Positions 34,255 to 46,239 of a stretch of DNA of 64,000 nucleotides are shown here, in pieces. The number at the start of each line of letters is the position of its first letter. The stretch's first letter is position 1. The notes beneath the pieces were generated by a model, which saw nothing but the letters and a program-made list of their open reading frames with translations, was not told the origin of the DNA and made no database searches. The stretch is from Fasciola hepatica (Eukaryota; Platyhelminthes; Trematoda; Plagiorchiida; Fasciolidae): NCBI GenBank assembly GCA_948099385.1, contig CANUEZ040000116.1:16589501-16653500 (forward strand), read 5' to 3'. The position numbers and the translations under genes are program-made.

Positions 34255-35115
34255 TCACTTCTCTAGATGTTCTAGGGTAGCAATCTTTTTCCGGGAGGGC
34301 GCAGTGACCCTAACAGGTGTAGACAGGTGAATTTTGAAGCTCTCACGTAAGAGGGCACGATCAGTGCCTTTTGCATTGCCCATTTCTACACCTCGGTACA
34401 CCCGATAATCCTCCACAGAGGAGGACCTACGGGCTCTCAACAGGATGTGGTCGAGTTGGTGCGCAGTGCGATCGTCGTTGGAGTATCATCTTATTAGGTG
34501 TTTCTTGGGGTGTTGAAAGCGAGTTCTGCAGACAACCATTCTGTTGACGTTGGCTAAGCCGATCAGTCGGCCACCGTTCTCGCAGCTCTGACCAAGGCAG
34601 AATTCCCCGAGAATATGACGAGTGGATCCATCGGTCGTACCTGTGCAAGCTTTCCAGTCTCCTGCGATCATAAGTACATCGCGCCTAGAAACCCGGTTGA
34701 TTGCCTTCTGCAAGTTATGATAGAATTCTTCTTTGATTTCGTCATTAGCCCAGTTGGTTGGGGCGTAGACGGCGATCACCGTCGGATCGTGCGGAGAGCA
34801 TTTAAAACGTGCCAGGGCGAGTCTAGAGGAGATTGGTTCCCAAGAGATCATTGATTTGTTCAGATCAAGTTCGACGCCTTAGAGACCGGAGTTGTCTTTC
34901 GGGCCACTATGATAAAGCCAATGAGATGCACCCTTTCGCGAGACCTTCGTCGGTTACCTGATTTGTATAGGCGAACTTCTGAGAGGCAAGCAATATCCAC
35001 ATGGTATTAGTATAGAGTCCGCATTTTGATGCATTGGCTACCGATGTCTAGAAACGTCCTGACATGCCAACAGGCTACATAGGTTCCTTTCGTGCAGCGA
35101 ATAATCCCAGCTTGC
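34255..35115 (-). pseudogene. LINE-1 APE-type endonuclease
   Basis: The minus strand begins with ACWHVRTFLDIGSQ (about 35070), then VDIACLSEVRL (about 35000, with the metal-binding Glu). It continues in the frame 34851-34486 with WEPISSRLALARFK, VIAVYAPTNWANDEIKEEFY and MIAGDWKACTG. The motif normally reading G-D-x-N-A has Lys in place of Asn. The DNA-binding tail follows with RTAHQLDHILLRA and SFKIHLSTPVRVTAPSRKK (34440-34255). The enzyme nicks target DNA for target-primed reverse transcription. Frameshifts and the Asn-to-Lys change indicate inactivity. Confidence 0.8.
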
Positions 35116-35749
35116 TGTCTTATGACTTCGACAACTGAGACGCAAAGCGCGTCGCTTACCGTGGACTCCGTAGCAATGATGAGCTCGTGAATTTCCGCGA
35201 ATAATCATGAAGTCTCGAGAATAGGGTACGAAGCGATATTCCCAGCATCATTCGGCTTTTTTGTTCGGGGTTGCACCTCTAGCCTTTGCACAGCCAGGTG
35301 CAGATTGCAAGACGGCAGGCTGTTTCTAGAAGAGCCGGTGGCTTGTTATGCAGTGCATTCGCTCGTTCTGGAATTCCAGGTCCGGTAATTTGTACATTTT
35401 TGCTATATATCTGTTGGATCTGTAGATCTCGTCCACCTATTCATAAGCATCTGTGTTCTCATGCTGAAAGCCATCTCATCGAAACTTTTTAGACCTTAGT
35501 AACCCTTGACCTGGTTTATCCCGCCAGTCGGGTGGTTTGCCGGGGTGTGGCCATTGATGCATGCTTCAGTTTCGTGGCGACACAAGCGAGAAGGGTGTAG
35601 CTGATGAAGACCAAGGAGATGGAGGATGACCCAGGAGACACGACAGTCAACCACCTCAGAGGTGCTACTCCTCTCGGACATCCCTCACACTGAACTGTGG
35701 TTCAGTGACCTGACAGACCTTACTCAAAGTTGCTGAGAAGACATCGGTA

Positions 35750-36085
35750 GATGATTGTCGTGAATGAACGCTTGAAGCTTTGGACTGAGACTGTTGGCGT
35801 TCCTGACCAACTCGCGCCTACCGTCAAGGTAGTGACGGTGGAACACAGTGTAGCCAACCTTTGGATAATAACCGAGGCCAGTGTTTTGAAAATGCTGAAT
35901 TTGGGACCTTCCTGGATAAATTGGAAATCCGAAAGATGCACAAAACTCCATATAACCCTCAAACCTGTGGTCTTACGGAAGGGAATAACGGTGCTATCAA
36001 TGAACGGTTAGCGATAAAATGTGGAAATTGGGAGCAGTCTCTACCGTTGCTGTTTCTGTCACCGGGCTTCCAGGCAAGCCAACAC
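35750..36085 (+). pseudogene. Gypsy-A integrase catalytic core (continuation after LINE-1)
   Basis: Starting right at 35750 the plus strand reads IVVNERLKLWTETVGVPDQL and then APTVKVVTVEHSVANLW, the segment after the first catalytic Asp in Ty3/Gypsy integrases. A one-base shift leads into DNNRGQCFENAEFGTFLDKL (second Asp region) and HKTPYNPQTCGLTEGNNG, where the third catalytic residue Glu (G-L-T-E-G-N-N) is present. The first catalytic Asp would lie upstream and is lost at the LINE-1 junction. Minus-strand frames over the same bases are shadows. Confidence 0.8.
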
Positions 36086-36289
36086 GAAGTAGTCTCCGAT
36101 TTCGTTGGTGTTTAGTAGGACTGCATGAATGCCCGTCGATCGTGGGGTGGGCCTGTGGTTCACCTATGAGAGACGGGCCCCGCAAAAATTCGCAGTGTGT
36201 GAAGGGACGAGCATAAGGGCCCGAGAGAAACCCAAGAGTCCTTGACGCTTGCCTCGCTTATGCGGATTACACGTGAACAGTGTCTTGGG

Positions 36290-36445
36290 AGACTAAATAG
36301 TGGTCCTAGATCATGGAAGCTCATGCCTAAATGGAAAGGGCCTAATTTCGTTTTGCAAACCCTCTACTCGGTGCATAAAATATAACGCGATCAAAAAGAA
36401 AAGTATGTGCATCGGACTGACATACAGCGGTGGCGCGAAGTAACA
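36290..36445 (+). pseudogene. Gypsy-A integrase C-terminal domain
   Basis: Reads SWKLMPKWKGPNFVLQTLYS, then HRTDIQRWRE further on: the K-W-x-G-P signature and the closing H..D...W of the SH3-like C-terminal DNA-binding domain of Ty3/Gypsy integrases. One stop interrupts it near 36381. Confidence 0.7.
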
Positions 36446-36577
36446 CAACAACCAAGTCACTCACCACTAACCTGCAGAATGGAGCAAGAGAGGCCAATGA
36501 AAGCACTAGCACAACATTTGACGTCCCGGCAAAGACGAGATAAGACTCTCCTAACCCGGAGTGATAGCTTTATTATA

Positions 36578-36590
36578 TGAAGGTGGGGAG
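36578..36590 (+). other. Candidate polypurine tract of Gypsy-A
   Basis: GAAGGTGGGGAG lies about 130 bp after the integrase C-terminus, where plus-strand DNA synthesis would be primed in a Ty3/Gypsy element. A 3' LTR should start here, but no matching 5' LTR was found. Confidence 0.4.
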
Positions 36591-37414
36591 CCGTGGAAAT
36601 GGAATTTCTCTTTCGTAAGTAGTATGTGTGGTCGATAGTAAGTCTTGCATATTATGGACACTGGAGCGACGGATAACGCGATGATAGATCGACATGTGGT
36701 GAAACAAGAACGACAGTAATATGCAACGTGTGCTTACACTCTGCCACCGAGAGAGTACGGCGGTGGAAACGCCCCACGGTACCACGGTGTCTCCGAACCC
36801 GTATGCATTCTACCCACAAACCGATCCATGGACACCGAAAATCTCGGCCCACTGATCATATGGTAGATTGAGAAAAATCTTCGAATCAGCCTGGATTGGA
36901 TATCGCTAATGCAAATAAGTAGCTCCGTTGTAGCTGGATCATTTGATTCCGAACAAGCAAAGTATCATCTGGCACGTCTTACCGAGTACAACACAGCTAT
37001 TACTACACCGAAGACAGCCTTAAATTAGTCGCTGTACGCTACCTGAAATATTTTATTATTATTGTATAATAAAAAAGAATTAAAGAAGAGAAACCAATCA
37101 ACTGCTGCTACATGTGCATACAAGTTATTCTGACCGGCTCAATCGTGTTCGTCTAGAACTTTCGAAAAGAATCGTAGACGCAGAGCACCCCAGTCTCGTG
37201 GAACTTATTCAACTCCATTCTTTTTGTGGGCACTATACGTGATTGTGTTGACCGCTGTGGGTCACAGATTTTAGCGCACTGCTTTAGAAAATTCAGCTAC
37301 GTGTTGAACGGTCACCAGAATTACCAAACAAAATGTGCTCGCTCATTAATCAACCGAAACAACGAGTTGACCCAGTTGGACAGTTGACTGATATAGCTCT
37401 CGACGCACGGGATT

Positions 37415-37416
<2 letters not shown>

Positions 37417-37462
<46 letters not shown>
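37417..37462. repeat. (GT)n microsatellite
   Basis: About 23 perfect GT units. Confidence 0.95.
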
Positions 37463-37463
<1 letters not shown>

Positions 37464-40017
37464 TATTTACATGTGTGTAAGGGTGAGTGGCTCGGTCTGG
37501 ATGTTGCTGGTATGAACCTTATTGTTTGGGTACATTAGTATCACTGTTCATTGTTCCAAACTTCGTACAAGCGGGAAAGGCGAAGCGTGGGAGGGACGGG
37601 ATTCGGGCGATTAGGGTGGTGGGGGTAGTAAAAGTGACTTTACCGGTTTTACTTTCCTTCTATTCACTTGGTGGTCTGTTTCTTTCCGGTAGGTCCTGAA
37701 TGTCAAATCTGGGCGAAAAAATATCGCGTCGGCGTATCAACGGAAGTATTTCAGTCCATTTGTGTGACAAATTTTCAACGTAATCCACATCAAACTTGAC
37801 TAATGGTGGTGCAGATTGCCAGAGGTCAGAAAAACGTACAACTAGCTGTTTTTTTCAAGATAATCGTGAGCTACTATTTTATTTATTATTGCTATTATTT
37901 AATACTTAGTGTATCGGCAGATAATCCGCATCTACTTGCGCACCAGCTTTGTTCGTCATCGGACAACTGTGCTGATCCAGGAGGTTCTATCTTCTCCACT
38001 ACCGGTCATACTGGTGCTATCTTTAAGTGCTCAGTTCGATACAATACATCTGATCTATTGGCGCATTGGCCGTTCCCATTCTCAGGGTCATACTTGGCGG
38101 TATCATTTTGGTATTAAATGAAGAAAAATGACGGTGGACCTCTCCTGTAAAAATCTCTTCTACGAAAGGTAATAATGATGTTCTGATTCCAGTGCTGCTT
38201 TCACGAATTGTCTTCTCGCTTATCCTTTTTTGATGATGAGAAGCACTTCTCGGTAAAGATTGGTTTGACAGTAATTTTCTTGAGAAAAAAACGGTATTTT
38301 GACCCAAATGTAAGACACTTTAGAACCACTGAACAGAATAAACATTCAACTGATGAGCACTGATCAATTCACGGGAAAATCCAGTTGTAGACGCTCAGAT
38401 AGTAATTTGGTTTACTGTGCAGGTGCCAAGTGCTAAGATACTTAATGCGGACAAAAACAGTATACTCCATTCGTGAAATGTCTAAAACTGTGGGATTGGC
38501 TTCGAGGCTCAGCCAGTAGATCACACGAGGTAACAAAGCGTGGATAGTGTCCGCACACGCGTTCCAAACCCTATTCGAGAACGAATACCCTATATCAAAT
38601 AGTATGTCTGCACGTGTGTACATGATCGACCAAATGTGGCACTCAGCCGTGACTGTAAACCGTGACGCTTTTGTGAGCTTCATGGATGACATAAAATAAA
38701 AAGTACAACCAACTACGGTAGTCTGAAACGAAGTAGTTCAGAGTACACTGCTTTGCCGTTTTCACGTGACGAAGATGAATGTAACAGACGAGGGGTTGGG
38801 TCTGTGATGATCAAGGTTCCAGCGAGGAGGTCGACATTGGAGGAGTAGAATCATGCTCGGCAGAAGCACTGAGAATTAGCATTCTCACGTACACCAGAAG
38901 TGAATGATTTTGTCTTTTCAGCACTGCCGATACGTTCGAATGGGTTGAACTAAATGTTAGCAGTTAAATACCAAACGACGAGTTCTGTGATCCGCATATT
39001 CACACGAAGAGAATTGTGGAAACGAATGGGACCATGGAATATATCAAACTAGCCAAGCAAAATACTAGACATGACAACTTCCAGAGCAGTCCGTGAGAGA
39101 ACAGCCAGATCATGCGGGAGAACAATTCGATCTTAACAGAATCTCTGCAGGACAGGACTATGGCGCAGACTTAGAGATCACGCAGCTTAGATCGACCCGA
39201 GTTCCCACGTGCATTGGTTAACTCTTAGCCTGAACTAAGTGTACCGAGAACTGACAAGAACAGAATAACGATCACGTATTCTGTCGGTTATGTTTACTGC
39301 AAATTCCTCATCAAATGAAGCAAGAAATGGCCAAATTGATAGGAAATTTTCCGACCAAACAGTAAGGCGATCTTGTTTCATCAGGATGATCTGACTTCCA
39401 GGTTCAGGCTACATCCGATTAGTTTATTCCTGAGCCCAAAGACTTAGCCCGCCACCCCTCGCCGGTACGCGTCCAGCCGAGCCGAGCCACGCCCCGTGCA
39501 CTAGTGTTCATATTACCACCCTTTTAGAACAGAACTTCAATCGGGTCATGTGGACGGACATAGCAAGGAGGATAGTGAGTGGAACAAGCTGGCACAGACC
39601 CATGACCAAAAATAGACCCACGACAAAACAGTCGTGAATCAGGAACACGTGATCGAAAGAGTGAAATTTCAAACCATCATGGAAACAACCTGATTCATTT
39701 CCTGAACAAAATCGATGCTAAAACTGAAATCTATCACGAAACGGATTGCTTAAGATGTCAAATTTGTACAACAATCTTTGCTCCCGAGTCTGTGCCCCTT
39801 TTTCCGATTGCGGTTTTCACGGAACTCGAGGCAAAAAAGCGAAAGTACAAGATCAACAGCCACAATTGTTTTGTGGAATGCAGGGCAGTGAAATCAGTGG
39901 CACTGTTCTCGTATTTTTGAGTGTTGTCAAGCTTGGTCGGTACAACTCACTATCTCTCTCGTATTGCAAATTATCGTTACAACACTTCCTCATCTAGTTA
40001 TCGTTTATTGGTCCTTT

Positions 40018-40021
<4 letters not shown>

Positions 40022-40069
<48 letters not shown>
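40022..40069. repeat. (AT)n microsatellite
   Basis: 24 perfect AT units. Confidence 0.95.
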
Positions 40070-40071
<2 letters not shown>

Positions 40072-40381
40072 CCATATGATTTGTCCACATCATCAACTAG
40101 ACTGAAATCATGGAGGATACAGTAGAGAAGTGCAGTAGATACAGTAGATGTATTTAGTATGTCCAAAAGTAATCGTTATGCTATGACGAGTTTCTTGTCC
40201 GGTCATCGATGTGGTTTGTCCTCCACCAACGAGCTAAGACGCGATAAGTCCGGTGAATGGGCTACCGTGGCTCTTCGATGATCCTGTTATCCGGAACTTA
40301 GTGGAGAGCACTGAACGTGATTTATTTCAAAAACAAACATTCTCTCGACTCCATATCATATGAGATACACACAAATATACA

Positions 40382-40382
<1 letters not shown>

Positions 40383-40415
<33 letters not shown>
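40383..40415. repeat. (CA)n microsatellite
   Basis: About 16 perfect CA units. Confidence 0.95.
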
Positions 40416-40417
<2 letters not shown>

Positions 40418-40856
40418 TAGTGTTCCCACGGGGATAGCCAGACAACTAGATGAATTTCCACATGGGTTTGTCATAGGCCGTTTACTCACGTTTGTCCCAG
40501 TTGCTCTGTTAGTCTAGAAAAATGCAGTTTACCTTTTTATTATATGCTTGCGATTGAGCACAACGGAATGGGTATGTCTCATTAGTATGCAGTCACAATT
40601 CACTATTATGGATAATCGTCAATCTAACTCAAAGGCTTGGAGTAGAGAACCACATAAGTTCCCAGCAGATGAAAGCTGTTTTACTTCTAATGTTCTCATG
40701 TTCTGTGTCTACCTAATTGCAGGCGTTGCGGTAGAAGATTGCATTCGGGATCGCATGTTACTAAGATGACAGGACATTTTTCGGGGATCGCAGCATTGCG
40801 TCCTTTTAGACAGTGTCATTCTTTGCCTTTCTTCCCTATCGAAATGCTTATTACAG

Positions 40857-40914
40857 ATATTATTATTATTATTAGTAGCAGTAGTAGTAGTAATAATAAT
40901 AGTAGTAGTAGTAG
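40857..40914. repeat. Compound ATT/AGT trinucleotide repeat
   Basis: TTA units change to GTA/AGT units, then TAA, then AGT again, all in the same triplet phase. Confidence 0.9.
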
Positions 40915-41291
40915 GGTTGCCACTATAAGTCTCGATTACATCGTCATCTACCTTTCCACGTTTACGTCACGTGATTTTATCCTTAAACATTTCCCCTTAA
41001 AGCGTGGATCTTTTCAAAGTTTTTTCTAGCGGCTTATGACTGACTACTTTGGGGAATCCATTTTTAAAATCTCATCACCTTTATCAGTTGCATCTTTAGT
41101 TTTCGTATTCGCACACACCGCATCACATCGATATCCCTGTTTCCGGACATCATAATGCGATTCTGACAGACAGAGCAATCGAGACGACATGCAATCCAAT
41201 TTCTCAATCCGTCTATCATGGTTCAGTTCGGGGTTTCAAATCGCCGCAGGTGGTTCACCTAACAAACATCATTAATTCATCAACTTATTAA

Positions 41292-41344
41292 TCAGCAGCA
41301 GCAGCAGCAACAACAGCATCGTTGTCATTATCATTATTATTATT

Positions 41345-41378
<34 letters not shown>

Positions 41379-41405
41379 CTATCATAATAATCAATAATAA
41401 CAGCA
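41292..41405. repeat. Compound trinucleotide cluster (CAG/CAA/ATT/ATC)
   Basis: CAG/CAA units, then TTA, then about 10 ATC/CAT units, then TAA/CAG units. On the minus strand a stretch encodes poly-Asp and poly-Asn, which is a by-product of the repeat. Confidence 0.9.
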
Positions 41406-41492
41406 GCATCATAAACACAATCGTCCGTGTTTGGGGGCCAGCTACGTGTTGTTCTCTGGGGCAAAAGGGTATTACGAACGATATGGCATGGT

Positions 41493-41496
<4 letters not shown>

Positions 41497-41525
<29 letters not shown>
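41497..41525. repeat. (GT)n microsatellite
   Basis: About 14 perfect TG units, 180 bp left of the large GTAT array. Confidence 0.95.
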
Positions 41526-41527
<2 letters not shown>

Positions 41528-41706
41528 CAATTCTGTTCATTCCGTTCGCGGTGGAAGTTGAACGAATGGCACCAGCTGTCGAAACAACCCATCTCTGACC
41601 CGGTTCATCAGTTGCTGCACAACACAAAAGCATGCCCCTTCCCTGGGTCGCGAACTAGCCCGAATTGAACTGATTGGGAAACAGACAAACACAATGTGGC
41701 CATCGG

Positions 41707-42134
41707 CATGTATGTATGTATGTATGTATGTATGTATGTATGTATGTATGTATGTATGTGTGTATGTATGTATGTATGTATGCATGTATGTATGTATGTA
41801 TGTATGTATGTATGTATGTATGTATGTATGTATGTATGTATGTATGTATGTATGTATGTATGTATGTATGTATGTATGTATGTATCGGTATGTATGTATG
41901 TATGTATGTATGTATGTATGTATGTATGTATGTATGTATCGGTATGTATGTATGTATGTATGTATGTATGTATGTATGTATGTATGTATGTATGTATGTA
42001 TGTATGTATGTATGTATGTATGTATGTATGTATGTATGTATGTATGTATGTATGTATGTATGTATGTATGTATGTATGTATGTATGTATGTATGTATGTA
42101 TGTATGTATGTATGTATGTATGTATGTATGTATG

Positions 42135-42163
<29 letters not shown>
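41707..42163. repeat. (GTAT)n tetranucleotide array, about 457 bp
   Basis: About 114 copies of TGTA with few interruptions: a G at about 41760, a C near 41783, and two identical TGTATCGG interruptions starting at 41881 and 41935. All three frames of both strands are open across it because 4 and 3 give a 12-base period. The predicted MYVC- and YIHT-type peptides are not genes. Confidence 0.98.
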
Positions 42164-42203
<40 letters not shown>

Positions 42204-42212
42204 GTAATAATA
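42164..42212. repeat. (AAT)n microsatellite abutting the GTAT array
   Basis: About 15 AAT units starting immediately after the last GTA unit, with one AGT variant. Confidence 0.95.
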
Positions 42213-43264
42213 TAGTTTGCCTTCTTCATTTGTTAGACAAACAGCCGTGTAATATTTCTGGAAGGGACCCAAGGCCACCTTATGGGGAAGTGAAGAGGAG
42301 TGACAGATATCAAGCCGGAGACATCACATTTCTAGAGTCCACGATGATGACCGCATGACCACCACAGGTCATAACAGTGCATACGTATATGCAACCTTTA
42401 GCGACTATCAGGCGATAAAAAATCACTTATCGAATTATTTTCCTCCCCCACCTAATTTCCTCGGCGGAGTGGCCGTCCTACCATCGGCCTGATGACGTCA
42501 GTTCGGCTGGTGTTAGGATGTGTGCAATCCTGTGACTCAACTCGATGAACAAATCAGTAGCAATCAACGGAACCTAAGGTACATGTTAGAACATTATTTT
42601 CTACCCTTCTGCCAAAGTATCATTTATTTTCAACTTTCCTCTGATTATATGGATTGCATACAGATCTATGGGGAGTTTGGAGGGAAATATACTCGATCTT
42701 CGTGCCTAGACAGATATCAAAACCATGGTTTTAGTTATAGAGAGGTTCTAAATTTTCTGGTAGAATGATTCATCGTGCAATATCAGCGCTTCGACTCACC
42801 GGTGAAAACTATGGAAATAGCTGCTTCATTTGGTTGATTCCTAGTTAGTGATCGTCAGTTGTGCAATGCACGTCGACGACCGGCACAATCTAACGAAGAT
42901 TAGAACCCGGGTTTTTTGTGGGTACACATTGAGATCCCCTTTGCAAAATGTCCGAGGCAGTCGGTGCATCATCACTAGCGCACTTCGGCCTAAGACAAGG
43001 GGACAAAATCCCACCAACGCCGAAGACTTTTCACATTTGAATCAATTCCACTTGTGCCAAAACCAGCAATTATAGGGAGAAATTTCTGTTCGCCTCATAA
43101 ACGCGACCATAACATCGGTGGAGTGTGAACCTCGTCAAACAGGAACGATCTCAAGTCCTGAGGAATGGTTTGTGAACTAATACAACATGAAATGTCTATT
43201 CTCAGTCGTGCAGTGGCCTCGTCTTGTTGTATGTAAGAGATCATCATCACTGTTCTATCCGTCA
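42213..43264. other. No recognisable gene
   Basis: Only short open frames. A partial tRNA-like box (GAACCCGGGTTTT near 42904) was noted but lacks a partner A box. Confidence 0.5.
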
Positions 43265-43332
43265 TGACCCAAATGGGACTCGAACCCGGGTTGCTTGATC
43301 ATGAGTCACACACGTGCACCCTAGGCTATTCT
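43265..43332 (-). repeat. tRNA-like SINE head
   Basis: The minus strand has a perfect B box GGTTCGAGTCC (about 43292-43282), an A-box TAGCCTAGGG (about 43328-43319) and an anticodon-arm-like segment with loop CTCATGA (anticodon CAT). The outer stem does not pair well, so this is more likely a SINE head than a working tRNA-Met. Confidence 0.5.
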
Positions 43333-43574
43333 GACTGACTTTGGAAATCACTCTTTTCGTATGTGAACAACTCATCAACAGCACAGCAATCGAATCCTCT
43401 GATCAATATCTCCTCCGTTGGGTAGATGGAGCCTAAGCGGAACGAAAGTATCGCAAACAAGCCGCCGAGTTTGACTACTTCATCAGTTAAAGTAGCATTG
43501 GCTGCGCAGCATTATTACTCAAGTCACCATGGGCCGGTGTAAGTAGCACGTAAGATTAGTGATTATATTTTACT

Positions 43575-43816
43575 CGCTGATGTTTCCACTAGAAGCGAGA
43601 AGTGCTTCGGAGAGGTCAGCTTTTAAATACAAAAAGAAGCCGAGCATCCTCAACGCGAGGTGTCCAGGTCTTGCAACCATAAACTACGAACCTTGGCATT
43701 GTAGACCCGTCCCTTAGGGGGGTGTCGGATGTCGTAGCTGTGCCACAGGTATTAAAGTTTAGCGAAAGCCGCTCTAATTCACTCTTTCCGTGATATGATC
43801 TCTCCAAAAACATCAC
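43575..43816 (-). pseudogene. LINE fragment (LINE-2 family, RT C-terminal region)
   Basis: The minus strand encodes DTPLRDGSTMPRFVVYGCKTW and TPRVEDARLL. The nucleotide sequence parallels 48735-48930 of LINE-2, sharing AGAAATGCTTCGGAG-like, CAACGCG(A/G)AGG and GTC(C/T)AGGTCT(C/T)GCAACC words. It is a short 5'-truncated piece of the same family, about 240 bp. Confidence 0.7.
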
Positions 43817-44171
43817 CTCCAGCTGTTATCACGCTCGAAAGGTATTTTTTCACGAAAAGCGTATCCAAATGTCAGAGATAACTGAGTTCCAAATTAGGTA
43901 AACGAACACGTGCCGGCTGACCTAAGAAAGTCACCGGTTGACCGGCCACTTGGTAGACACATTGACCGTGTGGGAAATAGGTAGCAGTGGATGCAATCAA
44001 AGCGGATGAGAATCTCACCACACGCTCATCAAGGGTTGAAGGATAAGAGGTCAGTCAAGGGCTGGGAGAATATTAGTTCTGTTCCACCGGATAGGGACAA
44101 CGATAGGATGAGTCAGTCTGTCATGCAGAGAGGATTAGGAAACTGTGTCCGCTTCCCAGTGCGTGTTTTCA

Positions 44172-44230
44172 TGTGTGTGTGTGTGTGTGTGCGTGCGTGT
44201 GTGTATGTGTGTGTGTGTGTGTGTGTGTGC
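44172..44230. repeat. (GT)n microsatellite, imperfect
   Basis: About 28 GT units with GC and AT interruptions in the middle. Confidence 0.95.
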
Positions 44231-45144
<914 letters not shown>

Positions 45145-46239
45145 TTGTGTGCAATGGTACGCAACGCGATCCGAATCGTTATCCTATACTGCTGCCTTAC
45201 ATAAACGGTCTCTAATATTGTATTTTTGCTACTGGAACCTTACGGATAGAGGATATTCCGTCACCATTGTACGCATGCACAAGTCATACTACGTCGACCG
45301 ACTGGTGGATTGAAAATATGCCTACATCAACACCAGCCAAAGTTGCGTCCCAGTTACCGCTATATCGACCAGGTGTCCATTTTAGCCCAGTTGCCCAAAT
45401 TATCTCATGTACATATTAGACGTGCAAAAATACCTACATTCAATACGTACGAGTGACCGGCTTCGTGTAATTCATCTCCCAGTCTTTTGTAAAGCTGTCC
45501 AATTCCTGCTATCCCGATCTTGCAAATGTGTACAGAAGAATTCTGAGCGCGATCGAAACCAGTCAACAGTTTCGGTTACTTTATTTCATATGGAGTAGAA
45601 TTAAACAATCTTCACGAACGGTATCAAGAAGTCCGTCTAGGGTGAGAAATTGTCAGAAAATTGTACGAGCAAAAGGGGATATTTCTATCTGATGTGTTCC
45701 CAACTGCGCAGTGTGCATTCTGGTTACATTTTCGAGGTACCGTGATTCAACTGGGCATTCATTTTGTATTTGTGGTACACGGGTTCGAGAAGCGTGGCTC
45801 GGAGATACGGAGTGGCCATGAAGTACATAAGGTTCAGAAAAAGGTCATTTGCATCAAAAATTCAGGCAACTGGCTCTGGTGTGGTTTTAACTTTTACTTT
45901 AGGTCTGATAATCAGATACTAAAATCGTCCAACTACCCCGACTACAACGGTAAAAATTGTTATTCGGACGATAGACTTTGGTCGTGTCGATGATAAAGAC
46001 CATCAATTCACGTGATTTTGACAGTTTATTTTAGACCCTTCGTGGTCGGTGGTGAACGAATCAAACGCTAGTAGCACACAAGCGTTTGTCACGCCGGGAG
46101 TAAGATGTTCAAACCCTGCCACCATATTGCTGGCAGACAGCAACACATTACCCCTGGACTGGGTACTACATATGAATTACTGTGACCCGATATGATTCTC
46201 CGAAATTCAAAGTTTCAGGATCGGATTGCCTCTTTTACA
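45145..46239. other. No recognisable gene
   Basis: A 110-codon plus-strand frame at 45661-45993 has normal composition and three Cys near its end, but no family was recognised and no splice signals stand out. Confidence 0.45.

Larger units (their letters stand above)
32200..35715 (-). mobile_element. LINE-1: APE-type non-LTR retrotransposon inserted antisense in Gypsy-A
   Basis: A minus-strand LINE of about 3.5 kb with apurinic-type endonuclease (35.1-34.25 kb), a linker (33.9 kb), RT (33.45-32.83 kb) and a C-terminal segment (32.81-32.21 kb). The domain order and C-terminal YGCKTW-type motif match LINEs that are abundant in trematodes. The clade (RTE-like or other) is not certain. It interrupts the Gypsy-A integrase between the zinc domain and the catalytic core. 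Part of its 5' region (35281-35345) resembles the 5' region of LINE-2 (51605-51670). Multiple frameshifts make it inactive. Confidence 0.8.
26204..36590 (+). mobile_element. Gypsy-A: Ty3/Gypsy retrotransposon split by two insertions
   Basis: Plus-strand Ty3/Gypsy domains appear in canonical order across 10.4 kb: Gag (26204), protease (26766), RT (27200), RNase H (31370), integrase zinc domain (31980), integrase core (35750), integrase C-terminal domain (36290) and a polypurine tract (about 36578). The order is interrupted twice by minus-strand elements, Gypsy-B (about 27.8-31.2 kb) and LINE-1 (about 32.2-35.7 kb). Without them the coding part would be about 4 kb, a normal size for the family. 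Many stops and frameshifts show it is dead. LTRs were not identified. Confidence 0.8.
36591..41291. other. No recognisable gene; simple repeats
   Basis: About 4.7 kb. The first few hundred bases may be a degraded 3' LTR of Gypsy-A. No coding family is recognised in the rest. Arrays at 37417, 40022, 40383 and 40857 are listed separately. Confidence 0.45.

Noticed and set aside
35720..35962. Minus-strand frames of 75-80 codons
   Set aside because: They lie antisense over the plus-strand Gypsy-A integrase core, whose motifs are unmistakable; these are shadow frames.
41707..42163. CRISPR-like array of regularly spaced repeats
   Set aside because: It is a pure tetranucleotide microsatellite without spacers; no CRISPR-type repeats occur in the window.
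41537..42358. Long open frames (up to 230 codons) on both strands reading MYVC or YIHT repeats
   Set aside because: They are the automatic consequence of a 4-base repeat without stops in any frame, not genes.
45661..45993. 110-codon plus-strand frame with NYPDYNGKNC, considered as a CUB-like or secreted-domain exon
   Set aside because: The resemblance is limited to about ten residues, with no consistent cysteine pattern or splice sites.
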